A stretch of DNA of 64,000 bases, taken from assembly GCA_010279815.1 (NCBI GenBank), contig QEOQ01000041.1:437048-501047 (forward strand), written 5' to 3'. A model generated the notes under the pieces. The model saw nothing but the letters and a program-made list of their open reading frames with translations, did not search any database and was not told where the DNA came from. The translations under genes and the position numbers were made by a program. Positions 37,742 through 47,371 of the stretch are shown one piece after another. The stretch comes from Brachionus plicatilis (lineage: Eukaryota; Rotifera; Eurotatoria; Ploima; Brachionidae). Numbering within the stretch: position 1 is the first letter of the stretch; each line of letters starts with the position of its first letter.

Positions 37742-37888
37742 ATGTTTTACATGCACTAATATAATAATAATACCTGATACTAATTTTTTGAACCTAATTA
37801 GGTACAAATAATAATAATAATAATAAATTTAAGCTACAGCAAGACTAGCTTGTGGAGGTGGCCTACTAGGAGGTCACCTATGGTAGCT
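37742..37888. repeat. Right copy of the duplication flanking LINE A
   Basis: Matches 36237-36380; after it the sequence continues as the original LINE B 3' UTR (CCTTGCACTTAACACATAG), which is absent after the left copy. That identifies the insertion point. Confidence 0.85.
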
Positions 37889-38445
37889 CCTTGCACTTAA
37901 CACATAGAAGAGTACTGAAAAAAGAAATACAGCTAAAATTTTTAGGTCAAAATAAGAGTTAAGATTACAGATAGAAAAAGCTGTAAAAGAAAATTTTTAT
38001 AAATAAATGTTCATGTTCAAGATTGTTGACCAGACCGGAAGGCGTCGTATCGGTTCTCGAACTTGTTGACTGAATCGGCGTCTGTGACTGTAGCTGGCAG
38101 GGCGTTCCACTCGTTGACAATTCTGTTGGTGAATGTGTTTGCCCTTTGTAGACATTTGTTGGAGGCCTGGCTGGAAAGTCTTCTTGCATGACCTCTGATA
38201 CATCCGGCGGGTCCGGGTTGCGATAGTGAACTTGCGGAAACCGGGGGGTTCACCCAGCTCACTTCGTTGATGCCTTTGGTGAGTTTGAACATCTGGTTCA
38301 GGTCAACAGAGGCATATTCCAGGTGGGGTCTTACGTAGGCACAATAGAGGGTCCAACAGGAATCTATGGTCTAATATCTAAATAATCTTTTCAGCTGGCC
38401 GAGAATTCCTGTAGCTCTGTTCACTTGATATATTATTTTCAATGG
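37826..38445 (-). mobile_element. LINE family B pol C-terminus and 3' UTR, broken
   Basis: Minus strand: IIYQVNRATGILGQLKRLF, YCAYVRPHLEYASVDLNQMF, GCIRGHARRLSSQA, TNRIVNEWNALPATVTDADS and NKFENRYDAF, then the stop near 37965 and a 3' UTR ending in (TTA)n at 37826. An internal deletion (LEYASV joined to DLNQMF) and frame breaks show it is dead. It supplies the coding end of the family whose 3' tails are at 18653 and 36098. Confidence 0.7.
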
Positions 38446-38503
38446 AACCAAAAATTAATTCAATTAGAATAAATTATCACTTTATGCAGAACCGCTTGAT
38501 AAA

Positions 38504-38560
38504 ATCAGACTTGTTTATAAGCCACAGTTTTAAGTCTATGCTCTCTTACTATTTCTTCTT
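38504..38560. repeat. Family F repeat fragment
   Basis: AATCAGACTTGTTTATAAGC and CACAGTTTTAAGTCTA match the end of the element at 45787-46050. Confidence 0.45.
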
Positions 38561-38618
38561 TCTTTGCTGAACTTTTCAATACTTAAACACTTTACACATG
38601 TCGCCTCTTACAATTTAT

Positions 38619-39385
38619 TAGTGATGGGCCAATACCAGACCTGGTTGGTCTGGTTTGCTTATTTTTTGGCAAACCAAATTGGTTTGCCAAAAAATAAGCA
38701 AACCAAAATTGGTAAACCAAATTATAAGCAAACCAAAATTAGCAAACCTGGCAAACCAAAAATTGCTAAAATTAAGAAAAAATCCTTACCCTAAATTTTC
38801 AAGTAGCTTGTTATTTTGATCAATCCAGTCTTTTTTTAAGATTCATTTTCGACAAAAGTAAAAAAAGAAATGTTTATTTTGAATGTACTTATAAAAATAA
38901 GGCTGGCTTTAACAACTGTTGAGGTGTGAAATATTCAACTGTTGATTCTACTTAGCTTAGCTTGCGCAATTTTAGCTACACCGGCTACTAGTGTTTCAAG
39001 CGAGAGGTTTTTCTCACATGCCGGATATCAATTATGGGACCGAAGAAATAGACTTTCTATTACAAATTTTGAAAAAATAATGTTTATATACGAAAATCGG
39101 AATTTGTAATTTTCTCTTTTTTTTGTTAATTTTTTTGTACTCTTAGAATGAAGATAAATAAAATTAAGAATAAAATAAATTATTTGAAGTTATTTTTGTC
39201 TTTTTTTTTTTGAAACTAATACCAACCAGGTCTGCTTAATCATTGGTTTGCTAAATTTGGTTTTACCAAATTTCTGGTTTGCCAAATTTGGTTTTACCAA
39301 AAGTTGGTTTCCTAATTTTGGTTTACCAAAATTTTAGCATACTAATTTTGGGAAACCAAAAAAACCAAGAAAACTCCCATCACTA
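38619..39385 (+). mobile_element. hAT transposon remnant with hATC domain
   Basis: The 8-bp direct repeat CAATTTAT (38611-38618 and 39386-39393) flanks ends TAGTGATGGG and CCCATCACTA, the hAT signature. Both subterminal regions are packed with GGTTTGC(C/T)AAA-type repeats. 38950-39109 (+) encodes the transposase dimerisation domain: ILATPATSVSSERFFSHAGY then LWDRRNRLSITNFEKIMF and a stop. The rest of the transposase is missing, so the copy is non-autonomous. Confidence 0.85.
38652..38704. repeat. Hairpin, 26-bp perfect arms, 1-nt loop
   Basis: GGTTTGCTTATTTTTTGGCA continuing AACCAA, then A, then the exact reverse complement. It is part of the left subterminal region of the hAT element. Confidence 0.85.
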
Positions 39386-39483
39386 CAATTTATCAATTTT
39401 AATTGTCTATTCGTTATATTTTAACTTATTTTAATTTTATCTTATTTTTTCTTTACATTTTTATTTTTATCATTTTTTTTTTA

Positions 39484-40172
39484 ATCTGAAGGAGCATTAG
39501 TTCGGCACAGATAAAAAAATAAAAAATAATAATCTCAGTCACAAAAATTTAAAAAAATACTGATAATTGACTTGACAGTTAATCAATTAAAAATAGTCGT
39601 GTTAAAATAGTCTTTTCTAGGTACAAAAAAGAGAGTGATAATCTAAACTTGCTGAAGGAGTTATGCTCGACCAGTATTACAATAAAATAAAATAATTTAA
39701 TAAATAAACTTAAAAATTTATGGAAACAGAATAGTGAGCTAAAAAGAAATCAAGTTTCTTGATATTAAATTTGATTCTAAGTTAAACTTTAAAATACTGG
39801 TAAACGAAATTAAAGAACGCTGCAATAAAAGGCTAAACATCATTAAGATATTGTCAACAAAAAATGGGGTCTTAAACAAAACACACTAGGAAATTTATAT
39901 AAAACTTTAGTCGGATCAATTTTGATACTCCCTACAACATCGTGCACCATTGGTTGTAAGACTGGTAAGAAGGAATAGAAAGAAGGTTTCCAATCAAGGT
40001 ATATTGGATACCCAACTCCAATGTGTAATTGCTACCTTACTATTTCCTCTTTTTTCCTGAAACTTGAACTATGTAAACATGTGCCAGATGTTAAAATCTA
40101 TTCCAATTTATGTCTTTTTTTTTTAGAAATTTATTCTCTAGCTCGGTACAGAAAACATATAAATAAATAAAT
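39484..40172 (+). pseudogene. LINE family C relics, three 3' ends
   Basis: 3' ends starting CTGAAGGAG occur at 39484-39540 and 39651-39712. 39740-39960 holds a broken RT thumb and tail (FLDIKFDSKLNF, EIKERCNKRLNIIKIL, NLYKTLVGSILILPTT). 39980-40060 matches the LINE C 3' UTR (CCAACTCCAATGTGTAATTG) and ends in TAAATAAATAAATAAT at 40172. Confidence 0.55.
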
Positions 40173-40289
40173 AATAATTAAAAATAGTATTTTTAATTGT
40201 TGGTTTTGGCAAAAAAAAAAAACTATATCTGCAAACACATCATTACAGTTGCTTTTAATTTAAATATTTGAGATTAACCCGAACTTAAT

Positions 40290-40526
40290 TTGTTATTTGA
40301 AGGCAATCGTAAAAAGGGACGTCCAAAAATACCTAAGCCAGCTCGGATGAGAAGCGAATCACCCAATTTATCTGAAATTGATACATTGACAGTTGCTACA
40401 TCAGTTAAACTATCAACATCATCTAAACAATATATATATGATTTTTTAACTTTAACTTATAAAACATTAAGATACATTATTTTTTATCAATTATTAAAGA
40501 ATTATCAATTATCTGCTTTTATTTGA
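40290..40526 (+). other. Open frame with AT-hook-like GRP motif
   Basis: 78 codons open with no ATG start, containing GNRKKGRPKIPKPARMRSES and a Leu/Tyr-rich tail. Possibly a fragment of a retroelement ORF1 or an exon after the acceptor-like TTTGAAG at about 40301. Not recognised. Confidence 0.2.
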
Positions 40527-40559
40527 AATAGACCATTTATGAGTTATTTGTGTTTACTT

Positions 40560-40810
40560 TAAAACTGAGGAAAGATTTAACCCAATGGATGATGTAATCT
40601 GGCACCCTTAGCTTAATAAGCTTATAAATTAGACCATTTTGCCAAACTCGATCAAATGCTTTGAAAATATCAAGGAAAATACCACATGTGTTGTTTTTTA
40701 CTATTGTAAGATTCAATAACTTGTGTGAGAAATATCAAGTTATCAACTGTTCTTCTGTGTTTACGAAACCCCGATTGTTCCTCACAAATCATCATCTTAT
40801 TTTCATCTCA
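40560..40810 (-). pseudogene. LINE RT, downstream half of a split ORF
   Basis: The minus strand reads KMMICEEQSGFRKHRRTVDN, LDIFKAFDRVWQNGLIYKLI and LRVPDYIIHWVKSFLS. It continues, across the inserted element 40817-42063, the RT that starts at 42310. Confidence 0.7.
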
Positions 40811-40816
40811 CTTATA

Positions 40817-42063
40817 GGGTCTTGCCTGTTATGTGACCAGCTGGTCACATATTATGTGACCAGTGACTTTATGTCGATTTGGTGACCAGGTATTTTTTCT
40901 GACTGGTCACATATTCACTGGTCACCTAATATGTGACCAGGCAAAATTATTTATTAGGTAAAAATGTTTATAAATAATTTAAACCTGGTCAATTAAATAA
41001 ACATTTTTGAAATTGCTTATTTTATTAAAATTTTGAAATTGGTCACGAAAATTTCTTTTTAGTTAGATAAAATTTAATTTGAATATTATAGCTAAGTATT
41101 TTAGGCCTGGTTATAAGTAATTTAATAAAAAAAAATTTTAATTTATTTAATTTTTTATTTTTAAAGCATTAGTGACTTTGAAAATTTGTACACAACTCGC
41201 AATGATATTAAACATGATGTTGAAGACTTTGTTCAGCTTGTTGAACCTGAAGAAAATGATATTAATTGTGACAACGTAGAAGAAGAAGATATTGAATCTA
41301 TATTTGGGTCTTTGAAAGGATCTGAATATGGGTCTGAATTTGGTGATGATAACAATGAAGAAGAGAGTAATGATGTTGAAGTGGAAATTTTCAGTGTAGA
41401 CTCGGTGGAAGAGTTAAATAGACTTAAAAATTATGAAAGCGATGAAGAAAGTTATCCACATTCGGAAACAATTACAATAAAAGAGAGTGATTTTTTGGTA
41501 AATGGCACCGATTCAGATCATGAAGAAAATTGTGAATCAGATTTTGAAGAGGTTAGTGAAGCCATTTGCAAGCTAAATTTAAATCCAACAAAAAAAAAAT
41601 TAGAAAAGTTGTCAAAAATTGCATCGGAAGCTCCAATTGCATCTGAAGCAACACAGTCTGCTGTAAAAAAAGGCCTTTGCAAACATAAAAACCCAATAGC
41701 TTGCCCGGAGTGCGGGAAATTAATGAAAAATGAGCGTGGTGTAAAGCAACACATCACAAAAATGCATAAATAATTTTTTTTATTTAATTTTTATAATTTT
41801 AAATTAATATTTAAATTGGTCACGTAAATAAAAAACCAGGTCACATAAATTTAATAACTGGTCACATAAATTTAATAACTGGTCACTTAAATAATAAAAT
41901 TTAAAAAAAAAAAATTCTTTATTTTTATAATAATTTTGCCTGGTCACATATTAGGTGACCAGTGAATATGTGACCAGTCAGAAAAAATACCTGGTCACCA
42001 AATCGACATAAAGTCACTGGTCACATAATATGTGACCAGCTGGTCACATAACAGGCAAGACCC
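40817..42063. mobile_element. DNA transposon with identical 134-bp TIRs rich in GGTCAC
   Basis: TIRs 40817-40950 and 41930-42063 start GGGTCTTGCCTGTTATGTGA and appear identical over 134 bp. The 6-bp target duplication CTTATA is at 40811-40816 and 42064-42069. Each TIR has seven GGTCAC/GTGACC motifs and at least five more lie inside, so about nineteen in 1.25 kb. The insertion splits a LINE RT ORF, whose two halves match at the duplication. It carries one ORF and no recognisable DDE transposase. Identical TIRs indicate recent movement. Confidence 0.85.
41167..41773 (+). CDS. Acidic C2H2 zinc-finger ORF inside the TIR element
   Basis: From the acceptor-like TTTTTAAAG before 41167 the frame is open to the stop at 41771-41773, about 200 codons: ISDFENLYTTRNDIKHDVED, then a long Asp/Glu/Ser/Asn-rich stretch, then ACPECGKLMKNERGVKQHIT KMH, a C-x2-C-x12-H-x4-H finger three residues before the end. 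There is no in-frame ATG near the start, so a 5' exon with the start codon is expected but I cannot place it between the TIR and 41166. Likely either an element-encoded DNA-binding accessory protein or a captured host exon. It has no catalytic domain that I can see. Confidence 0.5.
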
Positions 42064-42310
42064 CTTATATAGCCTAATAAAAATATTGCGTTCAAGAAAT
42101 TTACCTAGACAATCAGTAATACTGATGGGGCGATAATTAGAAGGGTCACTTTCCGTACCTGACTTTTTGGGTACCATAAAAGCATGAGCGACTTTCTACG
42201 CCTTTGGGACGACTCCTTGGCTGAGACTTAGATTAAAAAAGTTTGATATTTCGGTAAGGGCTTTTTTGGGGATATTTTTTAAAGAAAGGCTGTGAATCAA
42301 GATAAAAGGA
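42064..42310 (-). pseudogene. LINE RT, upstream half of a split ORF
   Basis: Minus strand: FNLSLSQGVVPKA, a stop, then VAHAFMVPKKSGTESDPSNY and RPISITDCLGKFLERNIFIR LYK. This is RT block 1-2 of non-LTR pol, interrupted by the TIR element. Confidence 0.7.
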
Positions 42311-42612
42311 TCCTCTTAACAAAGGATTTTATTTTATATTAAGCAATTCTAAAGCTAAAAATTTAATTAAAAGTAAAAAATTAAATTTTTTCTATTGTGA
42401 AAAAGTCAATTGGTGTTCATTCATTAAAAAAAATCTAAAAAATCAAAAAACATTATCTTAAAATTAAATAAATTATGATGTACTAGAATAGTTTTTCATC
42501 GATTATTTTCGATGAAATGGTTCCTTATTCATTAATGATTCATCTATCAATTTTCATCTTTTTTTTTTGCGACTTCGTTGGTTTTTTCTAGAGAAAAAAT
42601 GAATAAATTTAA
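42311..42612. other. Intergenic with CATCGAT traces
   Basis: TTTTTCATCGATTATTTTCG and neighbouring CATCTATC at 42495-42560 resemble the repeat at 3276-3832. No gene. Confidence 0.4.
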
Positions 42613-42831
42613 TATTTCGTCACACACAAAGACAAGAGGGATGATTTCATTGCCTATGCAGAGGCTTGCAACCTAACATCGTGTATAAAGGAAGATATTC
42701 GGAGGAGGGATTTAAAAACTTTAATAAAAAGAAAAATACATCATCTTAAGAGGACAGGAGAGTTAAGACATTTTTTACTGTATTTTGAAAATAAAAAGTT
42801 TAAACATATTAAAATTCAATATTACAATTAA
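42613..42831 (+). other. Unexplained 72-codon open frame
   Basis: Reads KDKRDDFIAYAEACNLTSCI then KEDIRRRDLKTLIKRK and LKRTGELRHFLLYFENKK, with normal-looking residue use, but no ATG at the front and no splice partner that I could find. It could be a transposon fragment or an exon. Not recognised. Confidence 0.25.
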
Positions 42832-43066
42832 AATAAGTCACCAACATCATCAATCGGCTGTGAACAGAAGTATGCATAAGACCACAAACAAAATTGGTTG
42901 AATCGATAAGTAGACTAAAGGTTAAGAGCAGTAAAGCTAGAGCAATTTACAAAATGAAATTAATTGTATATTATAATAGTTCTAAGTTAAATGCATCTTG
43001 GAGAATATTAATAATTTTTCCTAAAAATGCCATAGTGCTTTTATAAAAAGTCAAGAATGGGCTATA

Positions 43067-43363
43067 TTACGTAATTTTATATTATTTATAGAAAGCTAAC
43101 GTGATCCTACATGCTTACGGCCAAAAAAATGAGGATTTTGGTAAGAAAATTGTAAAATTGGCTTCTTTTCCAAAATATTTCAACAAAAAAAATTCAACAT
43201 CCTTACCATTAATTTTTTATAATAAAATTAATTAAATATTTTTGAAAAGAAGTCAATTCTATAATTTTCTTACCAAAATCTTCATATTTTTGGGCGTAAG
43301 CATTTAGGAACGATTTTAGTAATATTTACGTATTTTAATGTAAGCTTACGTAATTTTACGTAA
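43067..43363. mobile_element. Inverted-repeat element with TTACGTAA ends
   Basis: Arms of about 110 bp (43067-43180 and 43245-43363) are imperfect reverse complements: TTACGTAATTTTA outside, then ATGCTTACG and GATTTTGGTAAGAAAATT. Related TTACGT-rich sequence lies at 32480-32610. Confidence 0.6.
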
Positions 43364-43367
43364 AAAA

Positions 43368-43409
43368 AGTCGCTCCTATTTAATCTGTTTGGATTAAATA
43401 GGAGCGACT
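43368..43409. repeat. Hairpin, 18-bp arms, 6-nt loop
   Basis: AGTCGCTCCTATTTAATC, TGTTTG, then its exact reverse complement; starts 5 bp after the TTACGTAA element. Confidence 0.85.
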
Positions 43410-44131
43410 GAATTTATTTTTTAAAAATTAATTGACCGTCTTCACGGGAAGAATTAAAAAAAATATTAATAAGAAGAAAAAAAAACAGTTTGAAAAGGAG
43501 AAATACAATTTTGATTTGATAATTTAAAATTGACTAAGAAAGATTAGTCTTAATTATGTTCAATAAATAACACTAATCAATAAAATTTTAAAATTTCTGA
43601 ATCTCAAGTTGTTCGAACTTAGCTTAATAGAGCCAGAGAGCCCATCAAAGGAGCATAAATTCTGTTTCATTTCCACTTTTAGTCCTCTCAGACCTACGGG
43701 TAAAATTTTAACAAAAATAATTTTAAAAGATATCTTTAGAATGAGAGGTAGAAAATGAAAAACTATATGAAGTGTTATTAGAAAATGAGTTGAAGACATA
43801 GGAGATACACGTTTTTTACCTAAATTATTGCATGCATTAGTTCATGACTTAAGATAACGAATCTATCATCTTTCCTGCACTCACATTTGAAATATTCGAC
43901 AATAAATCATTAAAAGTTTATCATTTTTCATCAAATACTGAGTCAGACACACTAATCATAAAAAAAGATTAAAAGTCGCTCGTATGGTTCCTAATAAATT
44001 TTAAATTGCAAAATCTAACTATCAAATTTTGTGTTCCCAATAATCTGACGCTTAATATTACGATTGTTTTTTTTGATATCCTAAAGTAGGCATTTAAATA
44101 AACAAGTTTTATTTCTCACATAGAAAACTTT
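43410..44131. other. Intergenic upstream of PLA2
   Basis: No supported coding sequence. Confidence 0.45.
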
Positions 44132-44139
44132 GTATAAAT
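44132..44139 (+). promoter_or_regulatory. Possible TATA box of the PLA2 gene
   Basis: GTATAAAT lies 37 nt before the PLA2 ATG, with pyrimidine-rich sequence between. Spacing would allow a very short 5' UTR. A+T richness makes chance matches common. Confidence 0.4.
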
Positions 44140-44175
44140 GCTCATTTTATTTTTCCAAACTATAACTTTACCAAA

Positions 44176-44637
44176 ATGAAATCGACAATACTTTTTGTTT
44201 CACTAATTTTTCTAGCATTTGAAACAGTTGTATCAAATCCAGTTGATGCAAAAAATTTGCTTCAATTTGGAAAAATGATTAAAGAAATAACCGGAAAGAA
44301 CCCCCTTGCTTTTGATGCATATGGAAACTATTGTGGAAAAGGTGGTAGTGGAATTCCAGTTGATGAGATTGACAACTGTTGCAAAATTCATGACCAATGT
44401 TATGACAATTTAAAAGACTGCGTTCCATATTTTGCCACTTACAAATATACAATATCAAACAAAATAATAACTTGCGTAACAAAAGGTAATAGTCAATGCG
44501 AACAAGAAACCTGCAGCTGCGACAAACAAGCAGTGGAATGCTTTAAAAAAAATTTAGATTCATATAACGATTGTTATAACAACGCTTTATTTGGAATTAC
44601 ATGGTTTAAGCCAGGCGATTGCAAAACATTTTATTGA
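44176..44637 (+). CDS. Secreted phospholipase A2 (conventional sPLA2 fold)
   Basis: A single exon of 153 aa. Residues 1-20 form a signal peptide, with cleavage likely after VVS. The Ca2+-binding loop YGNYCGKGGSG (about residues 50-60) and the active-site helix DNCCKIHDQCY (His-Asp pair, about 68-78) are intact, as is the second Asp in CSCDKQAVECF. About 14 Cys suggest the usual disulphide-rich secreted form. By family it hydrolyses the sn-2 ester of phospholipids with Ca2+. Such enzymes serve digestion, defence or secretions in invertebrates, and some relatives are venom components; nothing in the sequence decides among these. The last part (FGITWFKPGDCKTFY) is specific to this protein. AATAAA follows about 15 nt after the stop. 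Confidence 0.88.
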   Translation: MKSTILFVSLIFLAFETVVSNPVDAKNLLQFGKMIKEITGKNPLAFDAYGNYCGKGGSGIPVDEIDNCCKIHDQCYDNLKDCVPYFATYKYTISNKIITCVTKGNSQCEQETCSCDKQAVECFKKNLDSYNDCYNNALFGITWFKPGDCKTFY

Positions 44638-45104
44638 ATCAAATGTACTTGAAATAAATTTAAAGCTATTTGAATTAATTAAATATTTGTAAATTAAATT
44701 TTTTTAAATATTTGCCCATTTAAAAGGCCTGTGTTTAATTAAAAAGAATTTATTAAATTCTTTTGTTTTAAATTACCAGTATTTTTGAATATTTTTTATT
44801 GCTCATAAAATGAAAAAGTTTCAATACGGATAAATTGATTTTAAATAAATTAAATCAACTTAAAAAATATTAACATTGTTTTAGATTAATTAATCTTGAA
44901 CACTTAAAAAAAGCGGCCTGTTTTCCAGTAAAATGGCCGGTCTTTGGTTGAGTGATTGGATCCTAAAAGAAGCTCGACTCAATAATTCGAATAAGTTTCA
45001 GTATAATCGCAATTAAAATCAGACTTCATCATCGCCTGGTTTATCATTTTTTTTCCTCTTCAACCATATTTTTTAAGTTAGATTAAATTTTAAGATTTTA
45101 AGGA
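44638..45104. other. Intergenic
   Basis: 3' flank of PLA2 and no other supported feature. Confidence 0.45.
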
Positions 45105-45191
45105 TTTTGTGAAATTCAGTACTAAATGATAAAAAGAACAAAAAAAAATGTAAAAAAATTGAATAACTTATTTTCTGAAAGTTTATGCTTA

Positions 45192-45701
45192 CAGTAAAAT
45201 CTCACTTATATCACCCCAAATGTCTCTGGTATCAAGTGGGGATAAAACTAAAAAGTCACAAAACTGTTTATATAAAATTTTTTATTTACAATTACAACTA
45301 ACAAAATAAATTGAACGGTTAATTATTAAGTTTAATTTAATCAAAAAAAGTAACTTATTTTAAGTTTTTTAATTGCTCTTTTGCTTTTATGACCTCAACC
45401 TTTGTTTCGATTCTAATATTTTGTCTCTTTTTCTTTTCTTTGTTAGCCATGTTATTTAATTTTTTATTTTGTCTTTCGATTTTTTAACAGTAGGGATAAA
45501 AGCGCACGCAATTTTCATGGCTTAATATTTATTTGTTCTCTATACAAGTAGTGAAATAAGTGAATTTGGGGATATGTATTGGTGACATAAGTAACCTAAA
45601 TTTACATTGGTTTGAATACAAAGCCATCGGTTCTTAACTATTTTGGTGATACAAGTCTATTGGGGACACAAATATGTAGGGATAAAAGTGTGAGATTACT
45701 G
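45192..45701 (-). mobile_element. Pogo/Tigger-like non-autonomous element
   Basis: Ends CAGTAAAATCTCAC and GTGAGATTACTG are inverted, with a TA duplication on each side (45190-45191 and 45702-45703). On the minus strand at 45450-45358 a 30-codon ORF, MANKEKKKRQNIRIETKVEV IKAKEQLKNLK, ends in a stop. It resembles the start of the CENP-B/pogo helix-turn-helix. The transposase core is missing. Confidence 0.65.
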
Positions 45702-45786
45702 TATTTCTGTAAATGCAACATAGTGCAACATTCAAAGTTGCATAAAATATCAAGGTCTGCTAAATTTTCAGAGTTTAGCAGATATT

Positions 45787-46050
45787 AAATTCAGACTTGT
45801 TTTTAAGTCACAGTTTTAAGTCTAAGTCACAAAAATTTAAGTCAAAGTCATGACTTAAAATTTTTTTTTTTAAAAAAAAAGTCCTGGTCAAGACTTTTTT
45901 TATTTCTTCTAAAATATNNNNNNNNNNNNNNNNNNNNNNNNNNNNNNNNNNNNNNNNNNNNNNNNNNNNNNNNNNNNNNNNNNNNNNNNNNNNNNNNNNN
46001 NNNNNNNNNNNNNAATTTACTTAAGACTTGTGACTTAAAAACAACTCTGA
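45787..46050. mobile_element. Family F inverted-repeat element with assembly gap
   Basis: Left TTCAGACTTGTTTTTAAGTC and right GACTTAAAAACAACTCTGA are inverted; the interior repeats AAGTC/GACTT. Fragments also occur at 38504-38560 and 46655-46745. Confidence 0.5.
45918..46013. other. Assembly gap (96 N)
   Basis: Unknown bases inside the inverted-repeat interior; the fold-back sequence probably broke the assembly here. Confidence 0.98.
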
Positions 46051-46255
46051 TTAAATTTCAATATAATCGAGCGTAGTGCATTTTGCATAGATTTTGCACA
46101 TCATAAGCAGACTTTTACAATTGATGCAACTTTGAATGTTGCACCATTCTCCATTCACAGAATTAATTTTAAACGTTTAGAAAAAAGTTATTTAATTTTT
46201 TTACACTTTGTTCTGTTCTTTTGTACTGAACTTCAAAAAAACGATTTCAAGACTA

Positions 46256-47330
46256 TTTTTGTAAAATTGAATTTTTAAGACAAAATGCTATTTCTAAATT
46301 TAAATTGTTTTTTTAATCAAGCAGAAAATAATTGGTATCGTTTTATATATTCAATTAAAAAGCACCTTTAAATTCACTCAATATTTATACTTTTCATGCT
46401 TTTAAAAGATTGAAATCGATCTTTAATTTCAAGGTTGAACTTATTCTGATTTCAACTTCTTTCTTTCAAATAAAAATACTATTCAGGATAAGTTTTACAA
46501 AATTGTGATCTCTTTACCAAAACCTAAAAATAATGATGGTTTAATTTCTGATGTTCTTAGTTTATTATACTATAAAATCTTTTTTTACCTATGATATTTA
46601 AATTTCTAAAAAAATTAGGTAAATTTTTAACCAAAGTTATTTAAAAGTCCCATATTAATATCCAAGTCCGGACTTTTAAAAAAATAAATAAAAGTTCAGA
46701 CTTGGACTTGACATAAGACTGGTTATTTTTAAACAACTCTGATTTTTACATTTCTAAACATGAGACTTTTTTAAAATGATTTAAGTTTTTCAGAATCAAT
46801 CAAATTTTAAATTAAAAGACTAAAAATAGATAATAATACAAGAATATAATATTATATTTAAAAATAAAAAATTAATAATTTTTTTTATTTACCGTGGTTA
46901 ATGAGTAAATAAAAAAACATATTATCCCAGTTAATAATCCCAAGAAAATCAATTTTGATTTCTTTGGAATATTTCTACATATTCATTTTAATTTTATTTA
47001 ACAAACAAACAATTCGAATTTTTCTTTTAGACACGGTTAAAAATTCTCTCGTGAAAGTTTTGATTTTGAAAATTTTGTTTTTGCATCGAAATGTTTTAAT
47101 TGAATTTTAGCTTTATAAAAAAATGCAAAAAAATTAGAATAATTAATTAAAAGAGAATTATTAAATTAATTTTTATGGTAGATATTTTAACAAATTTTAA
47201 TTCTTTACTTAAATATTTATTTTCTAGCAAAATTTTCTCTAAAACATTTGTCCCGTGTATTATAGAAATTCAAATTTAATGTTTAGTATGCTTTTTTTTG
47301 AAACGATATATGATATGTAAAAGCTTCATA
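46256..47330. other. Intergenic
   Basis: 46655-46745 carries a family F fragment (GTCCGGACTT ... AACAACTCTGAT). Otherwise nothing supported. Confidence 0.45.
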
Positions 47331-47371
47331 TGATAAACTATGATGGTTTTGAAAACCATCATAGTTTATCA
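47331..47371. repeat. Hairpin, 20-bp perfect arms, 1-nt loop
   Basis: TGATAAACTATGATGGTTTT, G, then the exact reverse complement. It overlaps the 3' end of the small ORF at 47369. Confidence 0.88.

Larger units (their letters stand above)
45105..46255. mobile_element. MITE family A copy 2, twice interrupted
   Basis: Left arm (TTTTGTGAAATTCAGTACTA) at 45105-45190, then after an insertion GTGCAACATTCAAAGTTGCA at 45725-45745, and right arm ATGCAACTTTGAATGTTGCA to GTACTGAACTTC at 46115-46230. These match copy 1 at 2885-3243. The interruptions are the pogo-like element 45192-45701 and the family F element 45787-46050. Confidence 0.6.

Noticed and set aside
36098..37888. MITE with AGCTACCATAG terminal repeats
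   Set aside because: Both ends are better explained as LINE B 3' tails in opposite orientation, since the right one continues into LINE B coding sequence.
40661..40885. Plus-strand 74-codon frame
   Set aside because: Antisense to the LINE RT and running into the TIR of the inserted element.
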